Part shown: piece by piece, positions 26,511 through 33,433 of the stretch
Layout: every line of letters begins with the position of its first letter
Numbering within the stretch: position 1 is the stretch's first letter
Assembly (NCBI GenBank): GCA_009837355.1
Contig: VXTR01000068.1
Location: 186,001 to 250,000 of the forward strand
DNA: 64,000 nt
Reading direction: 5' to 3'
Source of the DNA: Chloroflexota bacterium
GTDB lineage: Bacteria; Chloroflexota; Dehalococcoidia; Lucifugimonadales; UBA3495
Position numbers and translations under genes: made by a program
The notes under the pieces: model-generated
What the model saw: only the letters and a program-made list of their open reading frames with translations
Database searches by the model: none
Told to the model about the DNA's origin: nothing

Positions 26511-26555
26511 GCCGGGCTGGGCAGGTTAAGCAGGGCAAGCCTAGCGCAGCCCGGC
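26511..26555. promoter_or_regulatory. Long hairpin with 9-bp perfect stem
   Basis: GCCGGGCTG (26511-26519) and CAGCCCGGC (26547-26555) are perfect reverse complements 27 bases apart, in the gap between the ThuA-like gene and the hot-dog gene. No T-run follows on either strand. It may stabilise mRNA or mark processing between the two genes. Confidence 0.45.
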
Positions 26556-26562
26556 GAGTTCG

Positions 26563-27255
26563 TCAATGCGCCGCCCACTCTACGCCGTTGAGCACCAGAC
26601 GCTGGAACTCCGGCGTCTCAAAGCTTTGGCCGTCGTGTCCCAGGAGCAGGACGTACACGTTGCCGTCGCCATACGTGCGCGTCCAGCCCAGGGGATAGGT
26701 GCCGCCGGGCATGAACGTGGGACTCCGGCTTGGCCCCCAGGGCCAGGTGCCGTCCTCGGCGGTGCCGGTGATGAATACGTCGTTACCGTCTTTGATGGCC
26801 AGGTTCATGTACAGCTCGTCGTTGGTGGAAAAGTCGGCAACTCCGGCGGCTCCGGGATGGCCGGCATCGCTCACCTTGACCGTGAACTGTCCGTATGGGG
26901 GATGGTAGCTGGTGCCCGAAATCCAGCCGCCGCCGGTGATGTCGTGATACTGGGGCCACTGTGCGGCGACACAGGTGGCGATGTGAATGCAGACGAACCC
27001 CTTGCCGCCGCTGACGTAGCCTTTCAGGCCCTCCATCTGCGACGCGGAAAGGGTCCAGTCGCCGAAGTCCGGCACGTTCTCGCGGCGGGTGTTGAAAACC
27101 AGCACGTCGTACTCGGCCATGGCATCGCCGTCGGCCAGCACCGACGCGTCCTCGGTCACCGTAACTTCGTGCCCGGCTCCCGCGAGGAACGACTCCAGAA
27201 TGGGTGTTGATTCTTCGTAGGGATGACGTCCTCCCGAAACTACCAAAAGCTTCAT
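26563..27255 (-). CDS. ThuA-like domain protein
   Basis: The 230-residue protein begins MKLLVVSGGRHPYEES and has the class I amidotransferase-like fold of ThuA: YDVLVFNTRRENV, GLKGYVSGGKGFVCIHIAT and a C-terminal LLLGHDGQSFETPEF. ThuA-like proteins are linked to sugar oxidation in other bacteria, but their reaction is poorly known. No catalytic Cys/His/Glu triad of amidotransferases is evident beyond the Cys in VCIHIA. The start at 27255 follows a GGAGGGA ribosome-binding site. It lies downstream of the PfkB kinase gene. Confidence 0.8.
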   Translation of the reverse strand: MKLLVVSGGRHPYEESTPILESFLAGAGHEVTVTEDASVLADGDAMAEYDVLVFNTRRENVPDFGDWTLSASQMEGLKGYVSGGKGFVCIHIATCVAAQWPQYHDITGGGWISGTSYHPPYGQFTVKVSDAGHPGAAGVADFSTNDELYMNLAIKDGNDVFITGTAEDGTWPWGPSRSPTFMPGGTYPLGWTRTYGDGNVYVLLLGHDGQSFETPEFQRLVLNGVEWAAH

Positions 27256-27317
27256 AATTTGTTCCCTCCGATTTGGTGTAGTCAATTGTAGATTCACCGG
27301 CTGCTGCTGGCAATCTA

Positions 27318-28247
27318 CTATGCACCGTAGGCTTGGAACAGCACGCGCTCCAGATCTGACATGGTGTAGCGGTATTCCTGCGTGCCCGGCTGCTGTATCA
27401 CGAAATGGGCGCAGGCCGAGCCGATTTGCGCGGCCCGCTCCAGTCCCTCTTTTTGTATTAACCCCAGGATGAAGCCGCCGCGAAAAGCGTCGCCGGCCCC
27501 GGTGGGGTCAACGACGTTGTCCGTGGGAACGCAAGGCACATGAATATCACTGTCGGCGGTGGTGATACGGGTGCCCTCTTCGCCCAGGGTGGTTACCAGC
27601 GCATCGGTCAGTTCCAGCAGGCCCGGTTCGTCGATGCCGGTACGCTCTGTGATGAGGGCCATCTCATAGTCGTTGGCGATGAGCAGGTCGCTGTTGCGGA
27701 TGCAGTTGGTCAGGCCCTCGGCGTCCCATGCCGGCAACGATTGTCCGGGGTCGAAGATGGTGTAGATGCCGGCTTTGGCGGCGTCGGCGGTGAAGTTGCC
27801 CATGTCGGTCAGATTCCCCGGGCTGACGATGTTGATAGCCTCGTCCGGATTGACTTGGCCGAAGTCAAAGCCGGCCGGCTGCTTCATCGCGCCGGGGTTG
27901 AACCCGGTAATCTGGTTGTCGGACAGGTCGGTGACGATGAATGCCGAAGCGGTGGCTTCCTCGTCCACGATGCGGATGTCATCGGTGGGGATTCCGTTAT
28001 CAGCCAGCCGGGTGAAGTAGTCCCGGTAGTCGTTCCCGATGGCGGCGATAAGGCGTGGGGTTTGGCCCAGCATTGCCAGCGAGTAGGCGATGTTGCCGGC
28101 GGTTCCGCCGAAGTAGGCGTTAAAGCCATCTACGGTAAAGCTGAGGTTTATCTGGTGTACCCGTTCGGGAACGATGTGGTCGCCGAAGCGGCCGGGGAAG
28201 GTCATAATTCGGTCGATGGCCAGAGAGCCTGAGACGAGGATTTGCAT
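27318..28247 (-). CDS. PfkB-family carbohydrate (adenosine-like) kinase
   Basis: The 309-residue protein shows the PfkB N-terminal motif FGGTAGNIAYSLAMLG and the C-terminal signature DPTGAGDAFRGGF with the catalytic Asp. It phosphorylates a sugar or nucleoside with ATP. The N-terminal GSLAIDRIMTFPGRF and overall look are near the adenosine/ribose kinase branch, but the substrate is uncertain. It lies between the DUF192 lipoprotein and the ThuA-like gene. Confidence 0.88.
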   Translation of the reverse strand: MQILVSGSLAIDRIMTFPGRFGDHIVPERVHQINLSFTVDGFNAYFGGTAGNIAYSLAMLGQTPRLIAAIGNDYRDYFTRLADNGIPTDDIRIVDEEATASAFIVTDLSDNQITGFNPGAMKQPAGFDFGQVNPDEAINIVSPGNLTDMGNFTADAAKAGIYTIFDPGQSLPAWDAEGLTNCIRNSDLLIANDYEMALITERTGIDEPGLLELTDALVTTLGEEGTRITTADSDIHVPCVPTDNVVDPTGAGDAFRGGFILGLIQKEGLERAAQIGSACAHFVIQQPGTQEYRYTMSDLERVLFQAYGA

Positions 28248-28266
28248 TCGGTTTTTCCTTTTGATT

Positions 28267-28911
28267 TCAGCAGCCCCATTTGCCGGCGATTTGGCCGTCG
28301 AATTTTACCGGGGAGCCGGGGGTGATGTTGTTCAGCGCGGCTTGTCCAGCGTTGATTTCCAGGACAAAGCGCACCGGTTCGTTGGATGGATACCTGGGCA
28401 GGTCGCTGAGCGGTGTCGCCGGGTCGGGATGTGGCACGTTGGCGGCTACGCCGGCCACGGAGCAGTCGGCCCGTATCCACACCATGTCCAGCGGGAAGTT
28501 CATCCGGGGCATCCAGAAGGCTCGCTGACCGTCCGCATCGTACACGAAGAGCATACCGGCGTCGGCGTTCAGCGATGGGCGATCCGACAATCCCTGCGCC
28601 CGTTCCTCCGGCGTGGTCGCCAGGTCAACTAGATAAACGGTGTTGCCGATATGCACCAGCGGGCCGTCGGGCAGCGGGGTTGCAGTCGGAGCTGCCGTCG
28701 GTTCCGGGGTTGGCGTGTCGGCAGGCGCCGGAGTAACGGTAGGCGTCGCCGTGGGTGGCGCCGGTGAGGGTGTTGCGGTCGGAGTGGGCGCAACGGTTGC
28801 CGTGGCCGTCGGAAAAAGCGTGAACGCGGGCGACTCAACGTCGGGGCTGTCGCAAGCGCCCGCTGCCAGCAGCAGGACTGCCAGCCACAGCATTAACCAC
28901 CGCGTTCCCAT
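28267..28911 (-). CDS. DUF192 lipoprotein with Thr/Pro-rich linker
   Basis: The 214-residue protein starts with a lipoprotein signal peptide ending in the lipobox LAAGAC (Cys20). A low-complexity Thr/Pro/Ala linker follows (about residues 33-80), then a DUF192 domain (VDLATTPEERAQGLSDRP, GMLFVYD, RAFWMPRMNFPLDMVWI, then VLEINAG). The protein should be anchored outside the cytoplasmic membrane with the DUF192 domain held away on the linker. The function of DUF192 is not known. The aldolase gene starts upstream of it on the same strand, 16 bases away. Confidence 0.85.
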   Translation of the reverse strand: MGTRWLMLWLAVLLLAAGACDSPDVESPAFTLFPTATATVAPTPTATPSPAPPTATPTVTPAPADTPTPEPTAAPTATPLPDGPLVHIGNTVYLVDLATTPEERAQGLSDRPSLNADAGMLFVYDADGQRAFWMPRMNFPLDMVWIRADCSVAGVAANVPHPDPATPLSDLPRYPSNEPVRFVLEINAGQAALNNITPGSPVKFDGQIAGKWGC

Positions 28912-28927
28912 TGGCTACCGACGAGAG

Positions 28928-29713
28928 CTAGGCCAACTCGTTGCGGATGTCGGAGATGCGCTGTTGCAGCGACCTCAGCAGCAGGGCCGGCGGCGGCGGC
29001 GCGACGTGGGTGTAGCCGACGCCCATGGCCTGCAGCTCTTTGGCGGACAATGGATAGGCGGGATGGTTCATCGGGATGGAGAGCTTGGCGCCACCGGCGG
29101 CTTTGACCTCGGCCGCCAGCTCCTCCAGGCGGGCGCGGATGACCGGGCTCTGCGGGTCGCGGATGCCCATGTATTCTGAGAAGTCGGTGGGGCCGATGGA
29201 TACCAGGTCGATGCCGGGGAGTTGGGCAATCTGGCCGATTTCGTTGATGCCCTTTTCGTCCTCGGTCATCACGGAGAGGATGATGTTCTCGTTGGAGGTG
29301 CGGGTGTGTTCGTCCCAGCTCACGGTGGCGAAGCGGGCGGCTCGGGTGCCGCCGGCGCCGCCGCGATGGCCCAGTGGAGCGTAGCGCACGGCGTCAACGG
29401 CGCGTTTGGCTCCCTCCAGTCCGTCGATGTGGGGAATGATGATGCCGTTGGCGCCGGCGTCCAGCAGGCGCAGAATCAGGTTTTCATCATTGCCGGGGAT
29501 GCGAATCATGGAGGTTACGCCCACCAGGTCGGCGGCCATAATCATCTGGGTGATGAGGCCGAGGTCGAAGGTGGTGTGCTCCATGTCGATGAAGGCAGCA
29601 TCGTAGCCGGCCAGTCCGATAATCTCGACAATCTGGGGGTCGGCGAAGGATACGTAGGTGCCCAGGGCGAGGCGGTTTTCGCGCAGGGCGCGCTTGACTT
29701 TGTTTTCCTGCAT
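28928..29713 (-). CDS. HpcH/HpaI family aldolase (second copy)
   Basis: The 261-residue protein has the class II aldolase barrel motifs: FIDMEHTTFDLGLI, IIPHIDGLEGAKRAVDA, APLGHRGGAGGTRAA and VSIGPTDFSEYMG. It should split 4-hydroxy-2-oxo acids into pyruvate and an aldehyde. It is related to but distinct from the copy at 10014-10766. A four-proline run (VAPPPPA) near its C-terminus may slow ribosomes. Its start is 14 bases after a 15-codon leader peptide gene, and a GAGGAG site overlaps the leader's stop codon. A strong promoter sits about 490 bases upstream. Confidence 0.87.
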   Translation of the reverse strand: MQENKVKRALRENRLALGTYVSFADPQIVEIIGLAGYDAAFIDMEHTTFDLGLITQMIMAADLVGVTSMIRIPGNDENLILRLLDAGANGIIIPHIDGLEGAKRAVDAVRYAPLGHRGGAGGTRAARFATVSWDEHTRTSNENIILSVMTEDEKGINEIGQIAQLPGIDLVSIGPTDFSEYMGIRDPQSPVIRARLEELAAEVKAAGGAKLSIPMNHPAYPLSAKELQAMGVGYTHVAPPPPALLLRSLQQRISDIRNELA

Positions 29714-29727
29714 TGGGGGCTGGCTCC

Positions 29728-29775
29728 TCAGGGGTAAGGTGGTGGTAATGATAGCAGATGCGGCGTCGGTTTCAT
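29728..29775 (-). CDS. Putative 15-residue leader peptide upstream of the aldolase
   Basis: An ATG at 29775 opens a 15-codon frame, MKPTPHLLSLPPPYP, ending in TGA at 29728. A strong AAAAGGAGG site (29784-29792) lies eight bases upstream of the ATG, better than that of most genes in the window. The PPP-Y-P run just before the stop is a typical ribosome-stalling sequence needing EF-P. The TGA overlaps the ribosome-binding site of the aldolase gene, so stalling or termination here could control aldolase translation. The regulatory role is inference. Confidence 0.55.
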   Translation of the reverse strand: MKPTPHLLSLPPPYP

Positions 29776-30196
29776 TTGGATTGCCTCCTTTTGTTGAGTT
29801 GGGTAGCCTGCCTGAGGTCGGTTTCCGGAATTCACTTTGGTCGTTGTCAGTCCCACGGCCGGGGGGTTCTTACGCACTTCCACATAGGTGTTTTTGTGAC
29901 GGAGATCTCCGGCAGGTCCGGGGATCTGGGGCCCGTCAATGGCCGCAGTGGTATCGCGCCGTGCCACACCTGGTCTTTCTCCCTGGCTGCAATTAGCCGG
30001 GATGGCAGCAGTGGCCGCTCCGGTGTCACGTCTGGTCTTTCTCCCTGGCAGGTAGCTAGCGCAGTTAGCCGGGATGGCAGCAGTGACCGCTCCGTCGTGC
30101 GATTTTAGGATTAGCTGACTGGTTGGTGGCCGTTGACGACCGTAGTGATGTTGACCTCGTTGGCAGGCTGGGATGGTTGGGTGATTTGGTGTACAA
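29776..30196 (-). promoter_or_regulatory. Long 5' leader of the aldolase transcript
   Basis: Between the predicted transcription start (about 30196) and the leader peptide lie about 420 bases without a convincing gene. The region contains three imperfect tandem repeats (29930-30093) and a 12-bp palindrome CGGAGATCTCCG (29900-29911). An open frame of 158 codons crosses it, but its ATG lies upstream of the predicted start and its repeats are not conserved in frame. A structured regulatory RNA is the most likely content. I could not match it to a known riboswitch class. Confidence 0.45.
29930..30093 (-). repeat. Three imperfect tandem repeats in the aldolase leader
   Basis: On the minus strand, units begin at 30093, 30021 and 29960 (72 and 61 bases apart). 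Copies 1 and 2 share CTGCTGCCATCCCGGC and CCAGGGAGAAAGACCAG almost perfectly but differ by an 11-base insertion in between. Copy 3 is partial (GGCGCGATACCACTGCGGCC) and lacks the second block. Because spacing is not a multiple of three throughout, the repeats are more likely structural RNA or DNA sites than protein repeats. Confidence 0.6.
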
Positions 30197-30202
30197 AGAG
30201 CC

Positions 30203-30232
30203 ATTATAAACTTATGTTCTGCCAGTTGTCAA
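30203..30232 (-). promoter_or_regulatory. Consensus sigma-70 promoter for the aldolase leader
   Basis: On the minus strand TTGACA (30232-30227) and TATAAT (30208-30203) are both perfect consensus hexamers, 18 bases apart. The predicted start is near 30196. It is the best promoter match found in the window and points into the long repeat-containing leader. Confidence 0.75.
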
Positions 30233-30277
30233 GGGGCGTAATGGCGCAATTTTGGGGCGGCGCCAGTTGGATTGTTG

Positions 30278-30306
30278 TTGACACCCGACGTAGCGGCTGA
30301 TAGGAT
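30278..30306 (+). promoter_or_regulatory. Predicted promoter for the small Tat-signal gene
   Basis: TTGACA (30278-30283) and TAGGAT (30301-30306) are 17 bases apart. The predicted start near 30313 gives a leader of about 30 bases with GGAG (30329-30332) ten bases before the GTG codon. Confidence 0.6.
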
Positions 30307-30342
30307 TTTTGCGTTTGAAAACGGCCCCGGAGTTAGTGAAAC

Positions 30343-30552
30343 GTGCCTGAACAGATTGAGAATGCTGGAACCGGAACTTCCCGCCGCCGCTTCTTGGGCG
30401 TGTTGGGAATCGGCGTTGCCGGCGCTGCCGTAGTGGGCGGGATGCTGCCCTTCTTGCGTCGGAACAATACGGCGGAGGCAGCCAGCGAGTTTCCCGGGCC
30501 CGGTTCCATTTTTCATCCGGCGCAGGATCCGCGGACGGACCCGAGACGGTAG
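30343..30552 (+). CDS. Small protein with twin-arginine signal peptide
   Basis: The 69-residue product has a Tat motif S-R-R-R-F-L (residues 13-18), a hydrophobic stretch (about 20-40) and then only about 25 residues rich in Pro, Gly, Arg and Asp. It has no cysteine and no known domain. Short Tat-signal proteins are known beside formate dehydrogenases, but this one lacks their conserved tail. It has its own promoter, a GGAG site, and a terminator 43 bases after its stop, so it looks like a real single-gene unit. It could be a membrane-inserted or exported peptide. Function unknown. Confidence 0.6.
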   Translation: MPEQIENAGTGTSRRRFLGVLGIGVAGAAVVGGMLPFLRRNNTAEAASEFPGPGSIFHPAQDPRTDPRR

Positions 30553-30594
30553 AGCGTTACTGGATTGCAGCGACGGGTGATACCCCTCACCCGA

Positions 30595-30625
30595 CCCTCT
30601 CCCACAAGGGGAGAGGGCTTTTTTT
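30595..30625 (+). terminator. Rho-independent terminator after the small Tat gene
   Basis: CCCTCTCCC (30595-30603) pairs with GGGAGAGGG (30609-30617) across a five-base loop, followed by C and seven Ts (30619-30625). It lies between the Tat gene and the convergent mutL end. The CCCTCACCC...CCCTCTCCC context resembles an intergenic repeat common in many bacteria, so the element may have a mobile origin. Confidence 0.8.
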
Positions 30626-30663
30626 ATGGAGTGCACAGCCCAACGACTGCCCGCCTTTAGCAA

Positions 30664-32403
30664 CTAGCGGCGGCCGAATTCGCGTTCCAGCTGGTACTCG
30701 GTGAAGTGGATTACCGTGGGCCGGCCGTGGGGGCAGTTGTGGGGATTGTCCGTAGTTTCCAGTTGGCGGAGCAGGGCGTCCATCTCCTGGTGGCTGAGGG
30801 TGTGGCCGGCGCGGACGGCGCCGTGGCAGGCGATGGTGGCGGCCAGAGCGTCTTCCCGCTCCATGACCACCTGCTCCACGGCTACGGCGTCCAGCAGGTT
30901 AATCAGCGCCTGGGCCGGGTCGGGATTTCTGCCGGCGGCCAGGGTTGCCGGCACGGCGCGGACCAGCCAGGCCTCGCCGCCGAAGGGTTCCAGCTGAAAG
31001 CCGTAGCCGGACAGCAGTTCGCTGTACTCTTCGATGGTAGCCGTTTGCGCCGTGGTCAACTCGGCGGACACGGGCGCCAGCAGGGGCTGGGCTACGCGCT
31101 CGTGCTGGCGTGCTCTGATTCGGTCGTACACGATGCGCTCGTGGGCGGCGTGCTGGTCAACCAGGTACATACCGTCGCTGCCCTCGGCGACGACGTAGGT
31201 CTGGTGGATCTGTCCCACCACGCGCAGCCCGGCGATTACGTCGCGCAAGGAGCCGGTGAGAGGGGCCAGTCCAGTGGTGGGCAATGCGAGAGTGTTGGTT
31301 GCCGGGCCGGGCGCGTTCCCGGCCGGTTCCGGGTGAGCCGGCGCCGGCCAGGCCGGCTGGGCATCAGACGATGGAGTAACCAGGGGAGTGAAGGAGCGAG
31401 CGGCCTCGCGCACCGGAGCGTGAGCGACGAGAGCGTCGTGGACGGCTCGTTGCACCGCCGAGAAGATGCGGTTCTCGTTGCGAAATCGCACCTCGCGCTT
31501 GGTGGGATGTGAGTTGACGTCAACCTCGGCGGCGGGCAATTCCACGTTGATTACCGCCAGAGGATAGCGGCGATCGGGCAGCGTCCTCTGGTAAGCCTGT
31601 TCAATGGCGTAGATGACGGAGCGATGATACACCCAGCGCCGGTTGACCAGCAGGGTGATGTTGGAACGGTTATGCCGGTTCAGGTCGGGCGCGCTGGCGT
31701 ATCCGCTGACGGCGATATTGCCGTCGTCGGCGCAGACGGGCAGCATACGGGCGGCCACGTCGCCGCCGTACAGGGAGCGGATGACGTCCTGCAGGTGGCC
31801 GCTGCCGGGGGTGTTGACCTGCTCGCGTCCGTCGGCGGTCAGGGTGAAACGGACGCCGGGGTAGGCCAAGGCGTAGCGGGTGATGACCTCCTGGACGCGG
31901 GCGGTTTCGGCGGCGGCGGAGCGGAGGAAGCGGCGGCGGGCCGGCAGGTTGCCGAAAAGCTCAACGGCCTCGATGGTGGTTCCCACCGGGCAGCCGGCGG
32001 CTTGCTGTCCCAACAAGTCGCCGTAGCGAAACTCGATGCGGGCGCCGGCCTCGGCATGGGTGGTTCTCGTGGTGCAGGATATCCGGGCGACGGCGGCGAC
32101 GCTGGGCAGGGCTTCACCCCTAAAGCCCAGGGTGGCGACGGTTTCCAGGTCGGCGGCGGTGGACAGCTTGCTGGTGGCGTGATGGCGGAAGGCCAGTTCC
32201 AGCTCGTCGGCGGGTATTCCGCAGCCGTCGTCGGTGATGCGGATTTCGGCGACGCCGCCCTCGCGGACTGATATGGCGATGCGGGTTGCGCCGGCGTCCA
32301 GGGAGTTTTCCACCAGTTCCTTGACTACCGAGGCGGGCCGCTCCACGACCTCGCCGGCGGCGATTTGGGCGGCGACGTGCGGGGGCAGCTGCTGGATGGG
32401 CAT
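30664..32403 (-). CDS. mutL: DNA mismatch repair protein MutL
   Basis: The 579-residue protein has the GHKL ATPase motifs ENSLDAGATRI, DDGCGI and TLGFRGEALPS in the first 110 residues and a C-terminal dimerisation domain. That domain keeps the nicking-endonuclease motifs DQHAAHERI, ACHGAVRAG and NCPHGRP. It is therefore likely the endonuclease type used in bacteria without MutH, although the last acidic residue of the DQHA motif is Asp rather than Glu. It follows the HAD gene by 47 bases, and mutS lies two genes upstream. Confidence 0.96.
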   Translation of the reverse strand: MPIQQLPPHVAAQIAAGEVVERPASVVKELVENSLDAGATRIAISVREGGVAEIRITDDGCGIPADELELAFRHHATSKLSTAADLETVATLGFRGEALPSVAAVARISCTTRTTHAEAGARIEFRYGDLLGQQAAGCPVGTTIEAVELFGNLPARRRFLRSAAAETARVQEVITRYALAYPGVRFTLTADGREQVNTPGSGHLQDVIRSLYGGDVAARMLPVCADDGNIAVSGYASAPDLNRHNRSNITLLVNRRWVYHRSVIYAIEQAYQRTLPDRRYPLAVINVELPAAEVDVNSHPTKREVRFRNENRIFSAVQRAVHDALVAHAPVREAARSFTPLVTPSSDAQPAWPAPAHPEPAGNAPGPATNTLALPTTGLAPLTGSLRDVIAGLRVVGQIHQTYVVAEGSDGMYLVDQHAAHERIVYDRIRARQHERVAQPLLAPVSAELTTAQTATIEEYSELLSGYGFQLEPFGGEAWLVRAVPATLAAGRNPDPAQALINLLDAVAVEQVVMEREDALAATIACHGAVRAGHTLSHQEMDALLRQLETTDNPHNCPHGRPTVIHFTEYQLEREFGRR

Positions 32404-32450
32404 TAGGGACTGGTGCGTACGCAGGCCGACCGCCGCGAATGAGGCGCCGG

Positions 32451-32888
32451 CTAGAACAAGGGTATCTTGGTGCCTTTGGCGCGGTACTGGCGGTCTTCGG
32501 AGTTGCCGGTTTGGGAGAAGTCGCAGATGATGCGGTAGATGCGGTCCATTTCGTGGTCAACGCTGCGGGAGAAGAAGTAGGGGGGCACCCAGACGCCACC
32601 GAAGGCGGCCACGATTTCGGGGTAGTCGTCGATGACGAACTCCGGTTCGTGGGGAACTTTCAGCTCCTCCAACCGTTCGTGAAAGTGATGGGTGGGCTTT
32701 TCGTACACGCCGCTGACGAACCGCTGCAAGTCGTGCTTCTCGATGACTTCCCATCGCTCGCCCATGCCCGACCAGATGTAGATTTCGTGGCCGTCGTCCA
32801 GCAGCTTCTGAAAGGTTTCTATGGTGCCGGGGCGCAGGGTGTCGTCCAACCCCAGGATGGTGTAGTCAACATCGAAAAAGATTTTCAT
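32451..32888 (-). CDS. Small HAD-superfamily protein
   Basis: The 145-residue protein begins MKIFFDVDYTILGLDDTLRP, a HAD motif I (DxDxT) variant in which the second Asp is followed by Tyr-Thr. A motif II-like YIWSGMG and an acidic FVIDDYPEIVAAFGG further on complete the fold without a cap domain. It is probably a small phosphatase of unknown substrate. The start at 32888 places the catalytic Asp at residue 6. It sits between the selenoprotein-like ArsC gene and mutL, with no known role in repair. Confidence 0.75.
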   Translation of the reverse strand: MKIFFDVDYTILGLDDTLRPGTIETFQKLLDDGHEIYIWSGMGERWEVIEKHDLQRFVSGVYEKPTHHFHERLEELKVPHEPEFVIDDYPEIVAAFGGVWVPPYFFSRSVDHEMDRIYRIICDFSQTGNSEDRQYRAKGTKIPLF

Positions 32889-32933
32889 GGCGGTAGTCGC
32901 TTTTCCAGTGTCCAACGGGTTGCCGGTCGTTCG

Positions 32934-33296
32934 CTAGTCCTCCAGCGCCTGGGTGATGACTTTGACGCTAGCGCCGATGATCAGGCGGTCGTCCAGCCGG
33001 ACGATGGGGCGACGAACCAGTCGCGGTTCTTCCAGCATCAGGGATACCTTGCGCTCGTCCGAGAGTTCGGCCGGGTCCAGGCCCATCTTCTTCAGGGACG
33101 GGCTGCGGCTGGCGAACATGGCGCTAACGCCCGGCTCGCCCACCTCGGCAATGAGCTGGCGCAGTTCACCCTCTGTGAAAGGTTCTTTGAAGTAGTCTCG
33201 CTCTGAAACCGACAGGCCGTTTTGCACGAGCAACTCCCGCACTTTACGACAGCTGCTTCAACGGGGCCACCAGTAAATCATAGCGGTGCTGCTCAT
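32934..33296 (-). CDS. ArsC/Spx-family thioredoxin-fold protein, candidate selenoprotein (UxxC)
   Basis: Reading from ATG 33296, behind a GGAGG site eight bases upstream, gives 120 residues with one in-frame TGA at codon 13 (33260-33258). The sequence around it is YWWPR-TGA-SSCRKVREL. Family members have a cysteine at this place, the first of CxxC, so the product would be U13-S-S-C16. The rest matches ArsC/Spx: NGLSVSERDYFKEPFTEGEL and a C-terminal RRPIVRLDDRLIIGA with the conserved Arg-Pro. A hairpin starts two bases after the TGA. Reading only from the GTG at 33242 would drop the active site. A pseudogene or base error is the alternative. Confidence 0.75.
33230..33256 (-). promoter_or_regulatory. 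SECIS-like hairpin after the ArsC-like TGA
   Basis: GCAGCT (33256-33251) pairs with AGTTGC (33235-33230, one G-U pair). After a symmetric two-base mismatch CGT pairs with GCG around the loop AAAGT. The loop G is 16 bases after the TGA. Size, position and a G in the apical loop fit the loose bacterial SECIS pattern. A second fold with loop TTG, 25-27 bases after the TGA, is also possible. Not verified by folding software. Confidence 0.45.
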
Positions 33297-33433
33297 TTTA
33301 TTTTCCTCCAATTGACCTGGCCGTCTGGGCTGAGGCGTTGCGTGGCGGTTTCGGTATTCTATACCGTGCAATGGTAACAAAATAAGCCGATAGAGGTAAA
33401 TTTTCTGTAAAATGCGGCGATTCCTGCGAACGT

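Noticed and set aside
29930..30093. Tandem repeats as a CRISPR array
   Set aside because: Only two full units of unequal length (72 and 61 bases), with variable bases inside the repeats and no unique spacers of constant size.
29776..30196. Known riboswitch in the aldolase leader (cobalamin, glycine, T-box)
   Set aside because: CCAGGGAGAAAGACC superficially resembles parts of glycine and cobalamin elements, but the required conserved blocks and their order are missing.
29728..30204. 158-codon frame across the aldolase leader
   Set aside because: Its ATG overlaps the -10 box of the consensus promoter, so it would not be on the transcript. The tandem repeats change frame inside it, and only its last 15 codons have a ribosome-binding site.
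32934..33242. ArsC-like gene starting at the GTG 33242
   Set aside because: That start has no ribosome-binding site and drops the redox motif. The frame upstream, through TGA, matches the family and has an excellent GGAGG site.
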